A stretch of 64,000 bases of DNA, from NCBI GenBank assembly GCA_043808325.1, contig JAZDEY010000082.1, positions 8,265-72,264 on the forward strand. The letters are read 5' to 3'. The stretch comes from JAZDEY01 sp043808325 [NCBI: Candidatus Eiseniibacteriota bacterium]. Lineage in GTDB: Bacteria; Arandabacterota; Arandabacteria; Arandabacterales. Below, one piece after another: positions 43,082 through 51,099 of the stretch (positions are counted from its first letter, which is position 1; the number at the start of each line of letters is the position of its first letter). Under the pieces are notes generated by a model. It saw only the letters and a list, made by a program, of their open reading frames with translations. It ran no database searches and was not told the origin of the DNA. The translations under genes were made by a program, and so were the position numbers.

Positions 43082-44212
43082 CTATGGCTTCACTGTCGCA
43101 ACGTACTCCTGTCCCGTCTTGGTGTACTTTAAGATAGCGGCGCTCTTAATAGGATTGCCGGATTGATCAAACGTGACATCGCCTGAGACCGCCTTCTTCT
43201 CGATTGCCTGGAGCGCATCGCGCACCCTGGCCGGCTCGTCGGAGCCCGCTTTCTTGACTCCCTCAATCAGCAAATGGGTCGCATCGTAAGCCAGTGTCGC
43301 CAGGGCGTCCGGCTTGGCGCCGAACTGGGCCTCGTATTTCTTTACCCACGCTTGAACCTCCGGGCGAGGATCCTCCGGCGAGTAGTGATTGGTGAAATAG
43401 CCGCCCTCAATCGCGTCGCCCGCGATCTTGATCATCTCGGGAGAATCCCAACCGTCGCCGCCCATGAAGATCGACTTTATGCCGAGCTGGCGCGCCTGCT
43501 TGGCGATCAGGGCAACTTTGTTGTAGTAGTCGGGAATGTAGAGGATATCGGGGTTCTCTCTCTTGACCTTGGTCAGGATCGCCGAAAAGTCCGGGTCGTC
43601 CTTGGCATAGGATTCATACCCGACCACGGTGCCGCCGCCCTTGGTGAAACTGTCGCGGTAGAATTCGGCGAGGCCCTTCACGTAGTCGTTGCTGACATCG
43701 TAGAGGATCGCAGAGGTCTTGGCCTTAAGGTTATCCAATGCGAACTTGGCTGCGACCGCCCCCTGAAACGGATCTATGAAACATGCCCTGAAGATCAGGG
43801 CTTTCCGCGATCCGTCTTCCCGCACCGTCACCTTGGTGGCGGTCGAAGTCGGAGTGATCATCACGGCGCCCATGCCCTCGCAGAGCTCCGACAGAGGAAT
43901 CGAGCACTTGGAGGAAACCGAGCCCACGATCAGTTTCACGCCGTCCTGATTTATTAGCTTGCTGCCGGCATTGGCGGCTTCGGTAGGATCGTTCTTGTCA
44001 TCCGATACGTAGACCTTGATCTGCTTCCCGGCGATCCCACCGGCGGAGTTGGCCTCTTCGACCGCCATCATGAAACCATTCTTGGTCGATTCGCCGAAGG
44101 TCTTGACGTCTCCGGTGAGCGGCGCGACCAATCCAATCTTGATCACGTTCTCCTTCTGTGCGCACGATACCAGAACAAGCAGAGCCGAAGCGATGACAAG
44201 AAATCTCCTCAT
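43082..44212 (-). CDS. livK: Branched-chain amino-acid-binding lipoprotein LivK-like
   Basis: Periplasmic type I substrate-binding protein for the Liv importer, 376 residues. The N-terminus 'MRRFLVIASALLVLVSCAQ' is a lipoprotein signal peptide with lipobox V-S-C, so it is tethered to a membrane. The mature domain opens with 'IKIGLVAPLTGDVKTFGEST' and continues with 'VEEANSAGGIAGKQIKVYV', both typical of Leu/Ile/Val-binding proteins. Start ATG 44212 is six bases after GGGGAGG. With gdhA and glnA in the window, amino-acid nitrogen use is a theme; the exact ligand is unproven. Confidence 0.93.
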   Translation of the reverse strand: MRRFLVIASALLVLVSCAQKENVIKIGLVAPLTGDVKTFGESTKNGFMMAVEEANSAGGIAGKQIKVYVSDDKNDPTEAANAGSKLINQDGVKLIVGSVSSKCSIPLSELCEGMGAVMITPTSTATKVTVREDGSRKALIFRACFIDPFQGAVAAKFALDNLKAKTSAILYDVSNDYVKGLAEFYRDSFTKGGGTVVGYESYAKDDPDFSAILTKVKRENPDILYIPDYYNKVALIAKQARQLGIKSIFMGGDGWDSPEMIKIAGDAIEGGYFTNHYSPEDPRPEVQAWVKKYEAQFGAKPDALATLAYDATHLLIEGVKKAGSDEPARVRDALQAIEKKAVSGDVTFDQSGNPIKSAAILKYTKTGQEYVATVKP

Positions 44213-44443
44213 TGCATCCTCCCCATTCTGACAAATTCCCGTGACCGTCCACCTATTGTCAATGCCAAGGTCCACCGACGCAACAGTAATTTTGGCGCCG
44301 GCGGAGCCCCGGTCCGTCACCCTCGGTGATCCAAGAGCCCGTATTTCCTGCTATACTATACTTCGATATCACGGTAGCCTTACAGCTGTCGCAGGCAAGA
44401 CCAAGGCAGCTGTCGCCGAAAGGCACCTACGAAGAGAGCGCAG

Positions 44444-45850
44444 ATGAAACTGGCACTGACTTTTCTGGGCGCGGCCCAGAATGTGACGGGCTCGCGGTAT
44501 TTACTTGAGGCGAACGGATCGAGAATCCTGATTGACTGCGGCCTCTATCAGGAGCGTACCCTCCTACAAAGGAACTGGGAGCCGTTCCCGGTGTCGCCGG
44601 GTTCTCTCGATACCATCCTCCTGACCCACGCCCACATGGATCACTGTGGCATCGTGCCTCGGGTCACCAAGAGCGGCTTCCGAGGCAAGATCCACTCGAC
44701 CGCGGCCACGCGCGAGATCGCAGCGATAGGCTTCTTGGACTATGCCCATATCCAGATCGAGGATCTCGAGTTCAAGAGAAGAAGGCATGCGCGCGAGAAC
44801 AGGAAGTCGCCCCGGCCGACGATTCCTTTATATACCAACGAGGACGCAGTCAATTCCATGCGATTCTTCAATACCATCAATTACGGGCGGCCGCTGGAGA
44901 TCGGGGATGGGATCGAAGTCACCTTTTACGACGCGGGCCATATCCTTGGATCCGCGTCGCTGAGGCTGGACGTCCGGGCGAATGGGGATGCGAGGAGCCT
45001 CATCTTTTCCGGAGACATCGGCCGCTGGAACCGACCCATTATCAACGATCCCACCGTTTTCCACGATGCCGATTACGTGGTGATGGAATCCACCTATGGC
45101 GACCGCCTCCACGAGGATCCCATGGACATCGATACCATGCTTGAGGATACGGTCCGTTCCACAAGGCAGAATGGGGGCAACATCGTAATACCGAGTTTTG
45201 CGATCGGGCGAACCCAGGAGGTGCTCTATTACCTGAACTCATCGCTTCTGAAGGGCCGCATCCCTCACCTGCCCGTCCTGATCGACAGCCCGATGGCGGC
45301 TGAGGTCACCGAGGTTTTCAAGCGCCATCGAGAGCTCTTTGACCGGGAGATGAGCGAACTGGTGAGACAGGGGCATTCGCCCTTCAGCTTCCCCGGTCTC
45401 AGGACGATCAGCTCGGTCGAAGAGTCAAAGGCCGTAAACGACCTCAGGGAGACTGCGGTGATCATCGCGGGATCGGGCATGTGCACCGGCGGGAGAATAA
45501 AGCATCATCTGGTGTACAACATCGCAAGGCCCGAAAGCACCATACTCTTCGTGGGTTATCAGGCAGTCGGAACACTGGGCCGCGAGATCGTGGACGGCGC
45601 AAGAGAGGTTAGAATCCTGGGGCAGATCTATCCCGTGAAAGCCAAGGTCATGCAGATTCACGGCTTCTCAGCGCACGCCGACCGGGACGAGCTCTTGAGA
45701 TGGGTCTCGGGCCTTGAGAGGCCGCCCAGACACGTTTTCGTGACCCACGGCGAGCCTGAGGCCTCTCAGAAATTCGCGGAGCTCTTGGGAACAACAAAGG
45801 CCTGGAGCGTGACCGTGCCTCATTATGAGGACCGCGTCGAGCTTGATTGA
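44444..45850 (+). CDS. Beta-CASP metallo-beta-lactamase RNase-like protein
   Basis: A 468-residue nuclease of the CPSF/RNase J-like beta-CASP family. Metal ligands of the lactamase core are 'LLTHAHMDHCGIV' (motif 2), 'DAGHILGSASL' and 'IFSGDIGRWN'. The beta-CASP insert contains 'VMESTYGDR', 'IPSFAIGRTQEVLYYL' and 'IIAGSGMCTGGRIKHHL', followed by the final His motif 'HGFSAHADRDELL'. It has no KH or RNase J C-terminal domain. It likely processes or decays RNA in the cytoplasm. It is divergent from livK, and an AT-rich doublet TATACTATACT at 44352-44362 may hold its -10. The next gene starts nine bases after its stop codon. Confidence 0.92.
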   Translation: MKLALTFLGAAQNVTGSRYLLEANGSRILIDCGLYQERTLLQRNWEPFPVSPGSLDTILLTHAHMDHCGIVPRVTKSGFRGKIHSTAATREIAAIGFLDYAHIQIEDLEFKRRRHARENRKSPRPTIPLYTNEDAVNSMRFFNTINYGRPLEIGDGIEVTFYDAGHILGSASLRLDVRANGDARSLIFSGDIGRWNRPIINDPTVFHDADYVVMESTYGDRLHEDPMDIDTMLEDTVRSTRQNGGNIVIPSFAIGRTQEVLYYLNSSLLKGRIPHLPVLIDSPMAAEVTEVFKRHRELFDREMSELVRQGHSPFSFPGLRTISSVEESKAVNDLRETAVIIAGSGMCTGGRIKHHLVYNIARPESTILFVGYQAVGTLGREIVDGAREVRILGQIYPVKAKVMQIHGFSAHADRDELLRWVSGLERPPRHVFVTHGEPEASQKFAELLGTTKAWSVTVPHYEDRVELD

Positions 45851-45859
45851 GAGTGGGCA

Positions 45860-47722
45860 GTGCGTTCAAGGTTGCGGAATCACTTGCGGGGGTCGGCCGG
45901 GGCGGGGTCCGTCATCGCGCGCCGGGAAGCCGGCGCGAAGGTTCGCAAGGCAACTGCACTTCTCGGCATTCTGCTCCTGGTGATCGCCTGCGGACGAACC
46001 GCAGATCGGCCTAACGTGGTCATCATCGCAGTGGATACGCTTCGGCCGGATCATCTCGGTTGTTACGGCTATGTGCGCAACACCAGCCCCAACATCGACA
46101 GGCTGGCCGGCGAGGGCGTGCTCTTTGAGCGAGCCGTCAGCCAGGCACCCTGGACCACTCCCTCGTTTGCGACAATCTTCACATCCCTGTACCCCACCCA
46201 GCACGGTGCCAAGGGTTTCAGCAATCGTATGAGGACCGATTTCCCCACCCTGGGAACCTTGCTGGAGAAGGCGGGGTACGCCACCGCAGCGATAGTCAAT
46301 GCGCCTTCCCTCAGCAGGGCTTACGGCGTCGATCGAGGCTTCGGAGTTTATGCCCTGGCCTCGGATGAAATCCGCGCAGCCGACCAAACGACCCGAGATG
46401 CCCTGGCGTGGATTGACCTCAATAAGAACCGGCCCTTCCTCACCTTTGTGCATTACTTCGACCCGCACATGCCGTATGCGCCACCCGCGCCCTACGACAC
46501 AACCTTCGATCCCCATTACCAGGGTCCGCTCCACAATTCCTTTGATTTTGACGGATTCTCACTTGAGCGATCCAAACTCTTCGAGGAGCTGAAGCGTCTC
46601 TCCGCGGCGGATTGGAATCACATCAGATCTCTGTACGACGGGGAGATTGCATTCACCGACAGGGCCGTTGGGGACTTGCTCGCCGGCCTTCGCCAGCGCG
46701 GGCTCGGGAGTGGAACCCTGATTGTGTTCTTAAGCGATCACGGCGAGGAGTTCTTCGAGCACGGGGGCTTCGAGCACGGCCACTGCCTTTATGATGAAGT
46801 GATACGCGTTCCACTGGTGTTCTCCCTGCCTGGCGTGATCCCCAAAAACGTGAGGCTTTCGGAGCAGGTGCGCCTGATCGATGTCGCTCCGACCATCCTT
46901 GATGTGGCCGGGCTCGAGAGGCCCGCTGATTTTGAGGGCACGAGCCTTATGCCGCTCCTACTCGGCAAGGGCCATGACAAGTCCCGGCGGCACGGCACAC
47001 TGCCGCCCGAGGTCGCGTACTCCGAGGCTGTGATCTATGAACGAGAGAAGAAGAGCGTCGTCGTGGATGGATGGAAACTGATCTATGATGCGGTGACAGA
47101 GGAAATGCAGATGTTCAATCTGGTCGACGATCCAGGTGAAACTCGGAATCTAGTCGCTACCGAACTCGAGACCCTTGGTTCACTGGAACGGTATCTTTTC
47201 CAGGCCTTGCTCGGCACATCGGACTCATGGTACATCGAGATCGCGGGAGGCCTCCAGGACCATGCCTTCGATCTCACCCTAGGTCCCGGAAGGGGTCCGC
47301 TCGTAGGCAACATCCACCCGTACCGCTTTTTCGACGCCAACGGGCATGTAGTGAATGTGGGCGCCGCGGCCAGCGAGCAAGACGGGATCATGCGAATAGA
47401 GGGGCTTCATCTTGGAGCGCCTCTTAAGCTTGCATTCAAAGTCGAACCCGAAGACATGCCCATCAAGTTCGATCTTAGAGTCGACGGCAAGCCGGCAATC
47501 GGGCAGACCTTTCTCGGACGATCACTTGCAAGACCCGAAGAAATGCCCTTCACGCAGGTGCCACGGCGGGAACGAGGCAAATCGCAGGGGGTGCCGTCTA
47601 AGCGTCCGTCCCCGCCCTACCTACTTATCTGGCATACTCAGAGCCCATGCACGGGCGAGACCGCCATGCGACTGGATGAACGAACCAAGAAAGAGCTTCG
47701 GGCTGTGGGCTACATCCAGTGA
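45860..47722 (+). CDS. Sulfatase-fold lipoprotein (alkaline phosphatase superfamily)
   Basis: A 620-residue exported hydrolase-fold protein. After a basic N-terminus comes 'LLGILLLVIACGRTADRPNV', a lipoprotein signal with lipobox V-I-A-C. The sulfatase core has 'VVIIAVDTLRPDHLGCYGY' (metal Asp pair), 'FLTFVHYFDPHMPY' and 'VFLSDHGEEFFEHG'. At the site where true sulfatases have Cys/Ser for formylglycine (C/SxPxR), the sequence is 'APWTTPSFATIF', so a formylglycine cannot form and the Thr may act as nucleophile, as in phosphotransferases. Start is GTG 45860, nine bases after the beta-CASP gene. The C-terminus 'RAVGYIQ' matches the usual family ending. Confidence 0.87.
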   Translation: MRSRLRNHLRGSAGAGSVIARREAGAKVRKATALLGILLLVIACGRTADRPNVVIIAVDTLRPDHLGCYGYVRNTSPNIDRLAGEGVLFERAVSQAPWTTPSFATIFTSLYPTQHGAKGFSNRMRTDFPTLGTLLEKAGYATAAIVNAPSLSRAYGVDRGFGVYALASDEIRAADQTTRDALAWIDLNKNRPFLTFVHYFDPHMPYAPPAPYDTTFDPHYQGPLHNSFDFDGFSLERSKLFEELKRLSAADWNHIRSLYDGEIAFTDRAVGDLLAGLRQRGLGSGTLIVFLSDHGEEFFEHGGFEHGHCLYDEVIRVPLVFSLPGVIPKNVRLSEQVRLIDVAPTILDVAGLERPADFEGTSLMPLLLGKGHDKSRRHGTLPPEVAYSEAVIYEREKKSVVVDGWKLIYDAVTEEMQMFNLVDDPGETRNLVATELETLGSLERYLFQALLGTSDSWYIEIAGGLQDHAFDLTLGPGRGPLVGNIHPYRFFDANGHVVNVGAAASEQDGIMRIEGLHLGAPLKLAFKVEPEDMPIKFDLRVDGKPAIGQTFLGRSLARPEEMPFTQVPRRERGKSQGVPSKRPSPPYLLIWHTQSPCTGETAMRLDERTKKELRAVGYIQ

Positions 47723-47728
47723 CAGCGC

Positions 47729-47749
47729 GGCTACCCCGGATGGGTAGCC
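47729..47749. terminator. Hairpin between convergent genes
   Basis: GGCTACCC-CGGAT-GGGTAGCC is a perfect 8-bp stem directly after the sulfatase-fold gene and five bases before the end of the convergent protease gene. No strong U-tract on either side. Confidence 0.55.
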
Positions 47750-47753
47750 CCAC

Positions 47754-49625
47754 CTAATAGAGATCCTTGAGTTTCAGTTTGAGCGTCTGCACCTTGCCTT
47801 CGCGGGCGATCCGCATCGTGTACTCAGTGCCGGCTGCCTCCTTGAATAGCTCACTGATCGCAATCACGCCGGCAAGCCGTTCGACCGGAATCCCGTTTAT
47901 CGATTTCAGGACGTCGCCCTTCTTGAACCCCGCCTTGTCAGCCGGTGTGCCTGAGGACACATAGAAGACTTCGATGCTGCCGTCGTCGGCGTTCATGAAC
48001 CCCAGCCCGCTCTTCCCATTTGGGAACTCGCGATCGAAATCCTTGCCCTTCTCGAATATCACCCGTTGATCTTTGTAGTCCAGATAGAGGACGAGGTGCC
48101 TCAGGATATCGTTGCCGATGTTTCCCGTTCCCTCTTTGCTGCCCAGTGCCCCGGAGGTCTTCTCCAGCGGCGCCGAGATGACCTGATTGCTGAGGGTATA
48201 CCCCGCTATGTCCACCTGCCCGTATCTTGAGGCTCGCACGGTGAAGTAACCGCCGGCGCCACCGGCCAAACCGTCGACCCCAGGGCGGCCGAGGATCTGA
48301 TTCGCATCAGCAAAGCCATAGAAGAAACTGGTGCCGCTGGCACCCAAATCAAGCGACCAGAGGCCCGAGTACTTTCCATCAACCGACATAGGGACCATGA
48401 ACAAATTGTCCTTGAGCGGCGCATCGACCACCTTGCCGTTACCCTTGTAGATATACGCCGCCGGATCATAGAAGGAGAGCGTCTTGCCGGCATAATCCAC
48501 CCTGGTCACAAAGCGCGACAGAAAATCGTACCCCAGGACTCCAACCACATCCAAACCGGCGCGTTTGAAGAGACCGCTCAAGCTGATCGATGCGACCTGC
48601 TGCTCGTTGAATTGGATTCCGGGAATACTGAAAGGCGGCAGCTCCACGAATGAGGCCTCCACCGTTTGGCCCGCGCCGCTAGCCTTGATTGAGCCGGCAG
48701 ATTCAAGGCCAAGATGGGCCGCATAGGCCGAGTCTATCACGGTGATCGATGCTCCTGTGTCCAGGACCCAGAGCCTTCTGTCGCAATTGACGGTCACGTC
48801 GAGAAAAATGTGCTCCCCGATGTACTGAAAAGGAATGTTCTCAGCGCTGACTCCGTTCGTGAACTGAAAGTCCTTGACGTCTTCACCGGGCGGCTCGAAC
48901 AGCGCCGGATCGATCGCGATGTTGGATTCGTACTTGGTGATCTGGACAGTTTGTTTCTGTCCGATCGGTGCGATTTCATTCTCCTGCCTGAACGCAACCT
49001 GAATTCCATTCACGTTGCGATAGTCGGAAAAGACGGCCCGAAGTTCTTGGTCGGGGCTGACGCGGGTCATTTTCTCGAGGTAGAGGTTCGAGGTGTTGAC
49101 GTAGAAAAGCATGTAGTCCTTGTTGATACTGTTCGCGATCTTCACAACGTAGCAGTCCGCCGTGCCGACCTTCTCGGTCCCCTCGAAGGTGAGCGTGAAA
49201 TTCTTGGAGTCACGGTTCAGATGATCATAGACAGCCATCAGTTCATCGACTTTCCGCTTATTGAGCGTGGACTCGTCCTTCTGGATCTGAAGCTTGCCGT
49301 TCTGATCGACCGTCCATGCAAACTTGCCGTTGTCACCTGATATCTGCCTAAACACCTTGATATCGACTTCCTGGCGCTTCTGGATCGGCGTCTCGTCCCA
49401 CTCCCTGACTGTGCCCTCGAGACCGTACACGGAAATCGTGGCCTCGAAATACCTGGTGCGCTCGGCTTTGAGCCTCTCCAGGCCACCCATCGCCTCGTAG
49501 TGTTTGGCTAGGATTTCATGGGGGTCGGTGAGTGGCTGTGTCCAGGACCTTCCTGAGATCAGGATCGAACCGAGCAGTATCACCGATACCAGGCAGACAA
49601 GAGATGGACTGCGTCGCGAAGGCAT
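47754..49625 (-). CDS. Secreted retropepsin-like aspartyl protease with PDZ domain
   Basis: A 623-residue exported protein with signal peptide 'MPSRRSPSLVCLVSVILLGS'. Residues about 30-260 form an outer-membrane-lipoprotein-sorting-like N-terminal region ('YFEATISVYGLEG'). A two-lobed aspartyl-protease part follows: first catalytic motif 'WVLDTGASITVIDSAY', second 'SLDLGASGTSFFYG'. A C-terminal PDZ domain includes 'VSSGTPADKAGFKKGDVLKS' and 'INGIPVERLAG'. Bacterial proteins of this layout are common but poorly characterised. It is probably periplasmic or surface-bound. No clear operon partner; convergent with the sulfatase-fold gene. Confidence 0.87.
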   Translation of the reverse strand: MPSRRSPSLVCLVSVILLGSILISGRSWTQPLTDPHEILAKHYEAMGGLERLKAERTRYFEATISVYGLEGTVREWDETPIQKRQEVDIKVFRQISGDNGKFAWTVDQNGKLQIQKDESTLNKRKVDELMAVYDHLNRDSKNFTLTFEGTEKVGTADCYVVKIANSINKDYMLFYVNTSNLYLEKMTRVSPDQELRAVFSDYRNVNGIQVAFRQENEIAPIGQKQTVQITKYESNIAIDPALFEPPGEDVKDFQFTNGVSAENIPFQYIGEHIFLDVTVNCDRRLWVLDTGASITVIDSAYAAHLGLESAGSIKASGAGQTVEASFVELPPFSIPGIQFNEQQVASISLSGLFKRAGLDVVGVLGYDFLSRFVTRVDYAGKTLSFYDPAAYIYKGNGKVVDAPLKDNLFMVPMSVDGKYSGLWSLDLGASGTSFFYGFADANQILGRPGVDGLAGGAGGYFTVRASRYGQVDIAGYTLSNQVISAPLEKTSGALGSKEGTGNIGNDILRHLVLYLDYKDQRVIFEKGKDFDREFPNGKSGLGFMNADDGSIEVFYVSSGTPADKAGFKKGDVLKSINGIPVERLAGVIAISELFKEAAGTEYTMRIAREGKVQTLKLKLKDLY

Positions 49626-49838
49626 ACATTCCTCCTACTCTCAGGGGTTGAATGGCCAGGAGATGGTACAATACCCCAACGTGCTTCCGAGATTGCGCTT
49701 CGAGTCTACTGGTTCCGGCAGACAGTGTCAAGGGACGCTCGGGTACCATGGTGTGACATATTGTATGCGGGATCCAATATGGCGGGGGCAGATTCCGAAG
49801 CATCGCAGCCGAAATCTGCCCCGCCCACTGAAGCTCGC

Positions 49839-50036
49839 CTACTTGCGTTTCAGTTCCTGGATACGCTCCGCCACCGCAGCGATCTCCTTTTCAAGCTCCG
49901 CCTTGTATTCCTCCAGCCGTTCGGCTTCCTCCTTCGAAGTCCTGAACCGCCGAGCGAAGCCTCCCGACTCGCAGCAGATCGGGATACACTCACAGTCCGC
50001 CAAGCGTCTCCTCGCATCCTTCGGGTCGCAGCACAT
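49839..50036 (-). CDS. Small Cys-rich coiled-coil protein
   Basis: A 65-residue protein. The first half has six cysteines ('MCCDPKDARRRLADCECIP' then 'ICCESGGFARRF'), the second is a charged coiled coil ('RLEEYKAELEKEIAAVAERI'). Its tail closely resembles the last 27 residues of the ArsR regulator upstream ('LERYRKDLEKELAGVKARI'). GGAGGTGACCGGT lies just before ATG 50036. It looks like a DUF5320-type companion of ArsR regulators. It may bind metal, or heterodimerise with the regulator; function unknown. Confidence 0.7.
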   Translation of the reverse strand: MCCDPKDARRRLADCECIPICCESGGFARRFRTSKEEAERLEEYKAELEKEIAAVAERIQELKRK

Positions 50037-50102
50037 TACCGGTCACCTCCTTTCCAATTTCCCCGGCAGCGCCAAAGCCGCCGGTGACAGGGATTGCAAT
50101 AA

Positions 50103-50126
50103 TTAAGTAGTTAAGCATTAACTTAA
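50103..50126 (-). promoter_or_regulatory. Palindromic operator before the small Cys-rich gene
   Basis: GTTAA-GCA-TTAAC (50110-50122) is a perfect inverted repeat nested with TTAAGT (50103-50108) and ACTTAA (50121-50126). It lies between the ArsR gene and the small gene it precedes. A related half-site, GTTTAAC (50601-50607), lies just upstream of the ArsR start. AT-rich dyads of this kind suit ArsR-family binding. Confidence 0.5.
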
Positions 50127-50165
50127 CTCCGAGGTCAAAAAAACGACGACCTCTCCACTCCGTAC

Positions 50166-50594
50166 CTAGCCTCTCTGCCGTTGGCGGACCCTCCTGATCC
50201 TCGCCTTTACACCCGCAAGCTCCTTCTCCAGGTCCTTCCGGTATCTCTCCAATGACTCCACGTCCGCATCGTCTACCCGCCTGACCACAGCTCCGTCACG
50301 AGTCCCGCAATCGCAGGTGCAGACCGCTGTCAGCTCGCGGCCGCATTTCTCCAAACCTCGTGTGTCTATGCTGTAGGGAATGAAGTAGCCGTGCCTCTCA
50401 CTATTTACGAGCCCCGCCTGACGCATCAGTTTGAGATGCTGCGATACGGCTGCGGGAGTGACGCCTACCATCTCGGCGATTTTCTTGGCACCAAGAGGTC
50501 CCTTGGACTTCAGGATCTCAAGTATCTTGACCCTTGTCCCTACACCCAGCACTCTGAACATGTCACAGCAGGAATCTCTCACTTCGCCGACCAC
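50166..50594 (-). CDS. ArsR family transcriptional regulator with C-terminal coiled coil
   Basis: A 142-residue winged-helix regulator. The HTH is 'GAKKIAEMVGVTPAAVSQHL' with recognition helix 'KLMRQAGLVNSERHG', typical of ArsR/SmtB proteins. Cysteines at the N-terminus ('DSCCDMF') and mid-protein ('CTCDCGT') could bind metal. The extra C-terminal coiled coil is shared with the small protein encoded downstream. An AT-rich half-site GTTTAAC lies seven bases upstream of the start and a full dyad precedes the downstream gene, suggesting autoregulation of a two-gene unit. Inducer unknown. Confidence 0.87.
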   Translation of the reverse strand: MVGEVRDSCCDMFRVLGVGTRVKILEILKSKGPLGAKKIAEMVGVTPAAVSQHLKLMRQAGLVNSERHGYFIPYSIDTRGLEKCGRELTAVCTCDCGTRDGAVVRRVDDADVESLERYRKDLEKELAGVKARIRRVRQRQRG

Positions 50595-50812
50595 CTCAGG
50601 GTTTAACTATTTTAGCCACTACTACAATACTCAAGCTGCGGGAGTCTGTCAAGCGGCTTCTGAGCGCACTCCCATTAGGGGAATAGCTACCGGCTTAGAG
50701 ACAAGTCTTGTGCTGCAAAAGCGGGGAGTGATAAAGTGGCAGAGTAGCCCTCAGTAGTGGCTGGTTCTGAACCGACCCGCACTGGCCGGTCTTGATTCGA
50801 CCACTGACATAT

Positions 50813-50908
50813 TTTGATCGCCGGCGATTTCGGGCCTCAAAGCTGGTGGATAATCACAGGCGGGAGTGCTTGGCAATTGAGCCTGGGCTGAATCTCACAG
50901 TAGAGGTC
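50813..50908 (+). pseudogene. IS3-type transposase remnant
   Basis: About 32 codons read like the integrase core of IS3-family OrfB ('RRRFRASKLVDNHRRECLAIE', cut here: RRRFRASKLVDN, then RRECLAIEPGLNL). Similarity stops on both sides; no DDE triad, inverted repeats or target duplication were seen. The rest of the 500-base gap (50595-51099) holds nothing recognisable apart from an ArsR half-site. Confidence 0.5.
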
Positions 50909-51099
50909 AAGCAGGAATCCGCCTCAGGCAGTTGTCATCTGTCCGTTAGTGCGGTATATCTTAGGTCGGCTGAACTGAGGTCCGACCTTGAGGGAGTGAT
51001 TTTGGTGGGTATCGGTCGAGCGCATGAAGCACGGTTTGGTGCGTCACTTCAGGAATCATGGGATGTCAAGTGAGCCAGCCGTCAAGAGGCGAGACTGAC

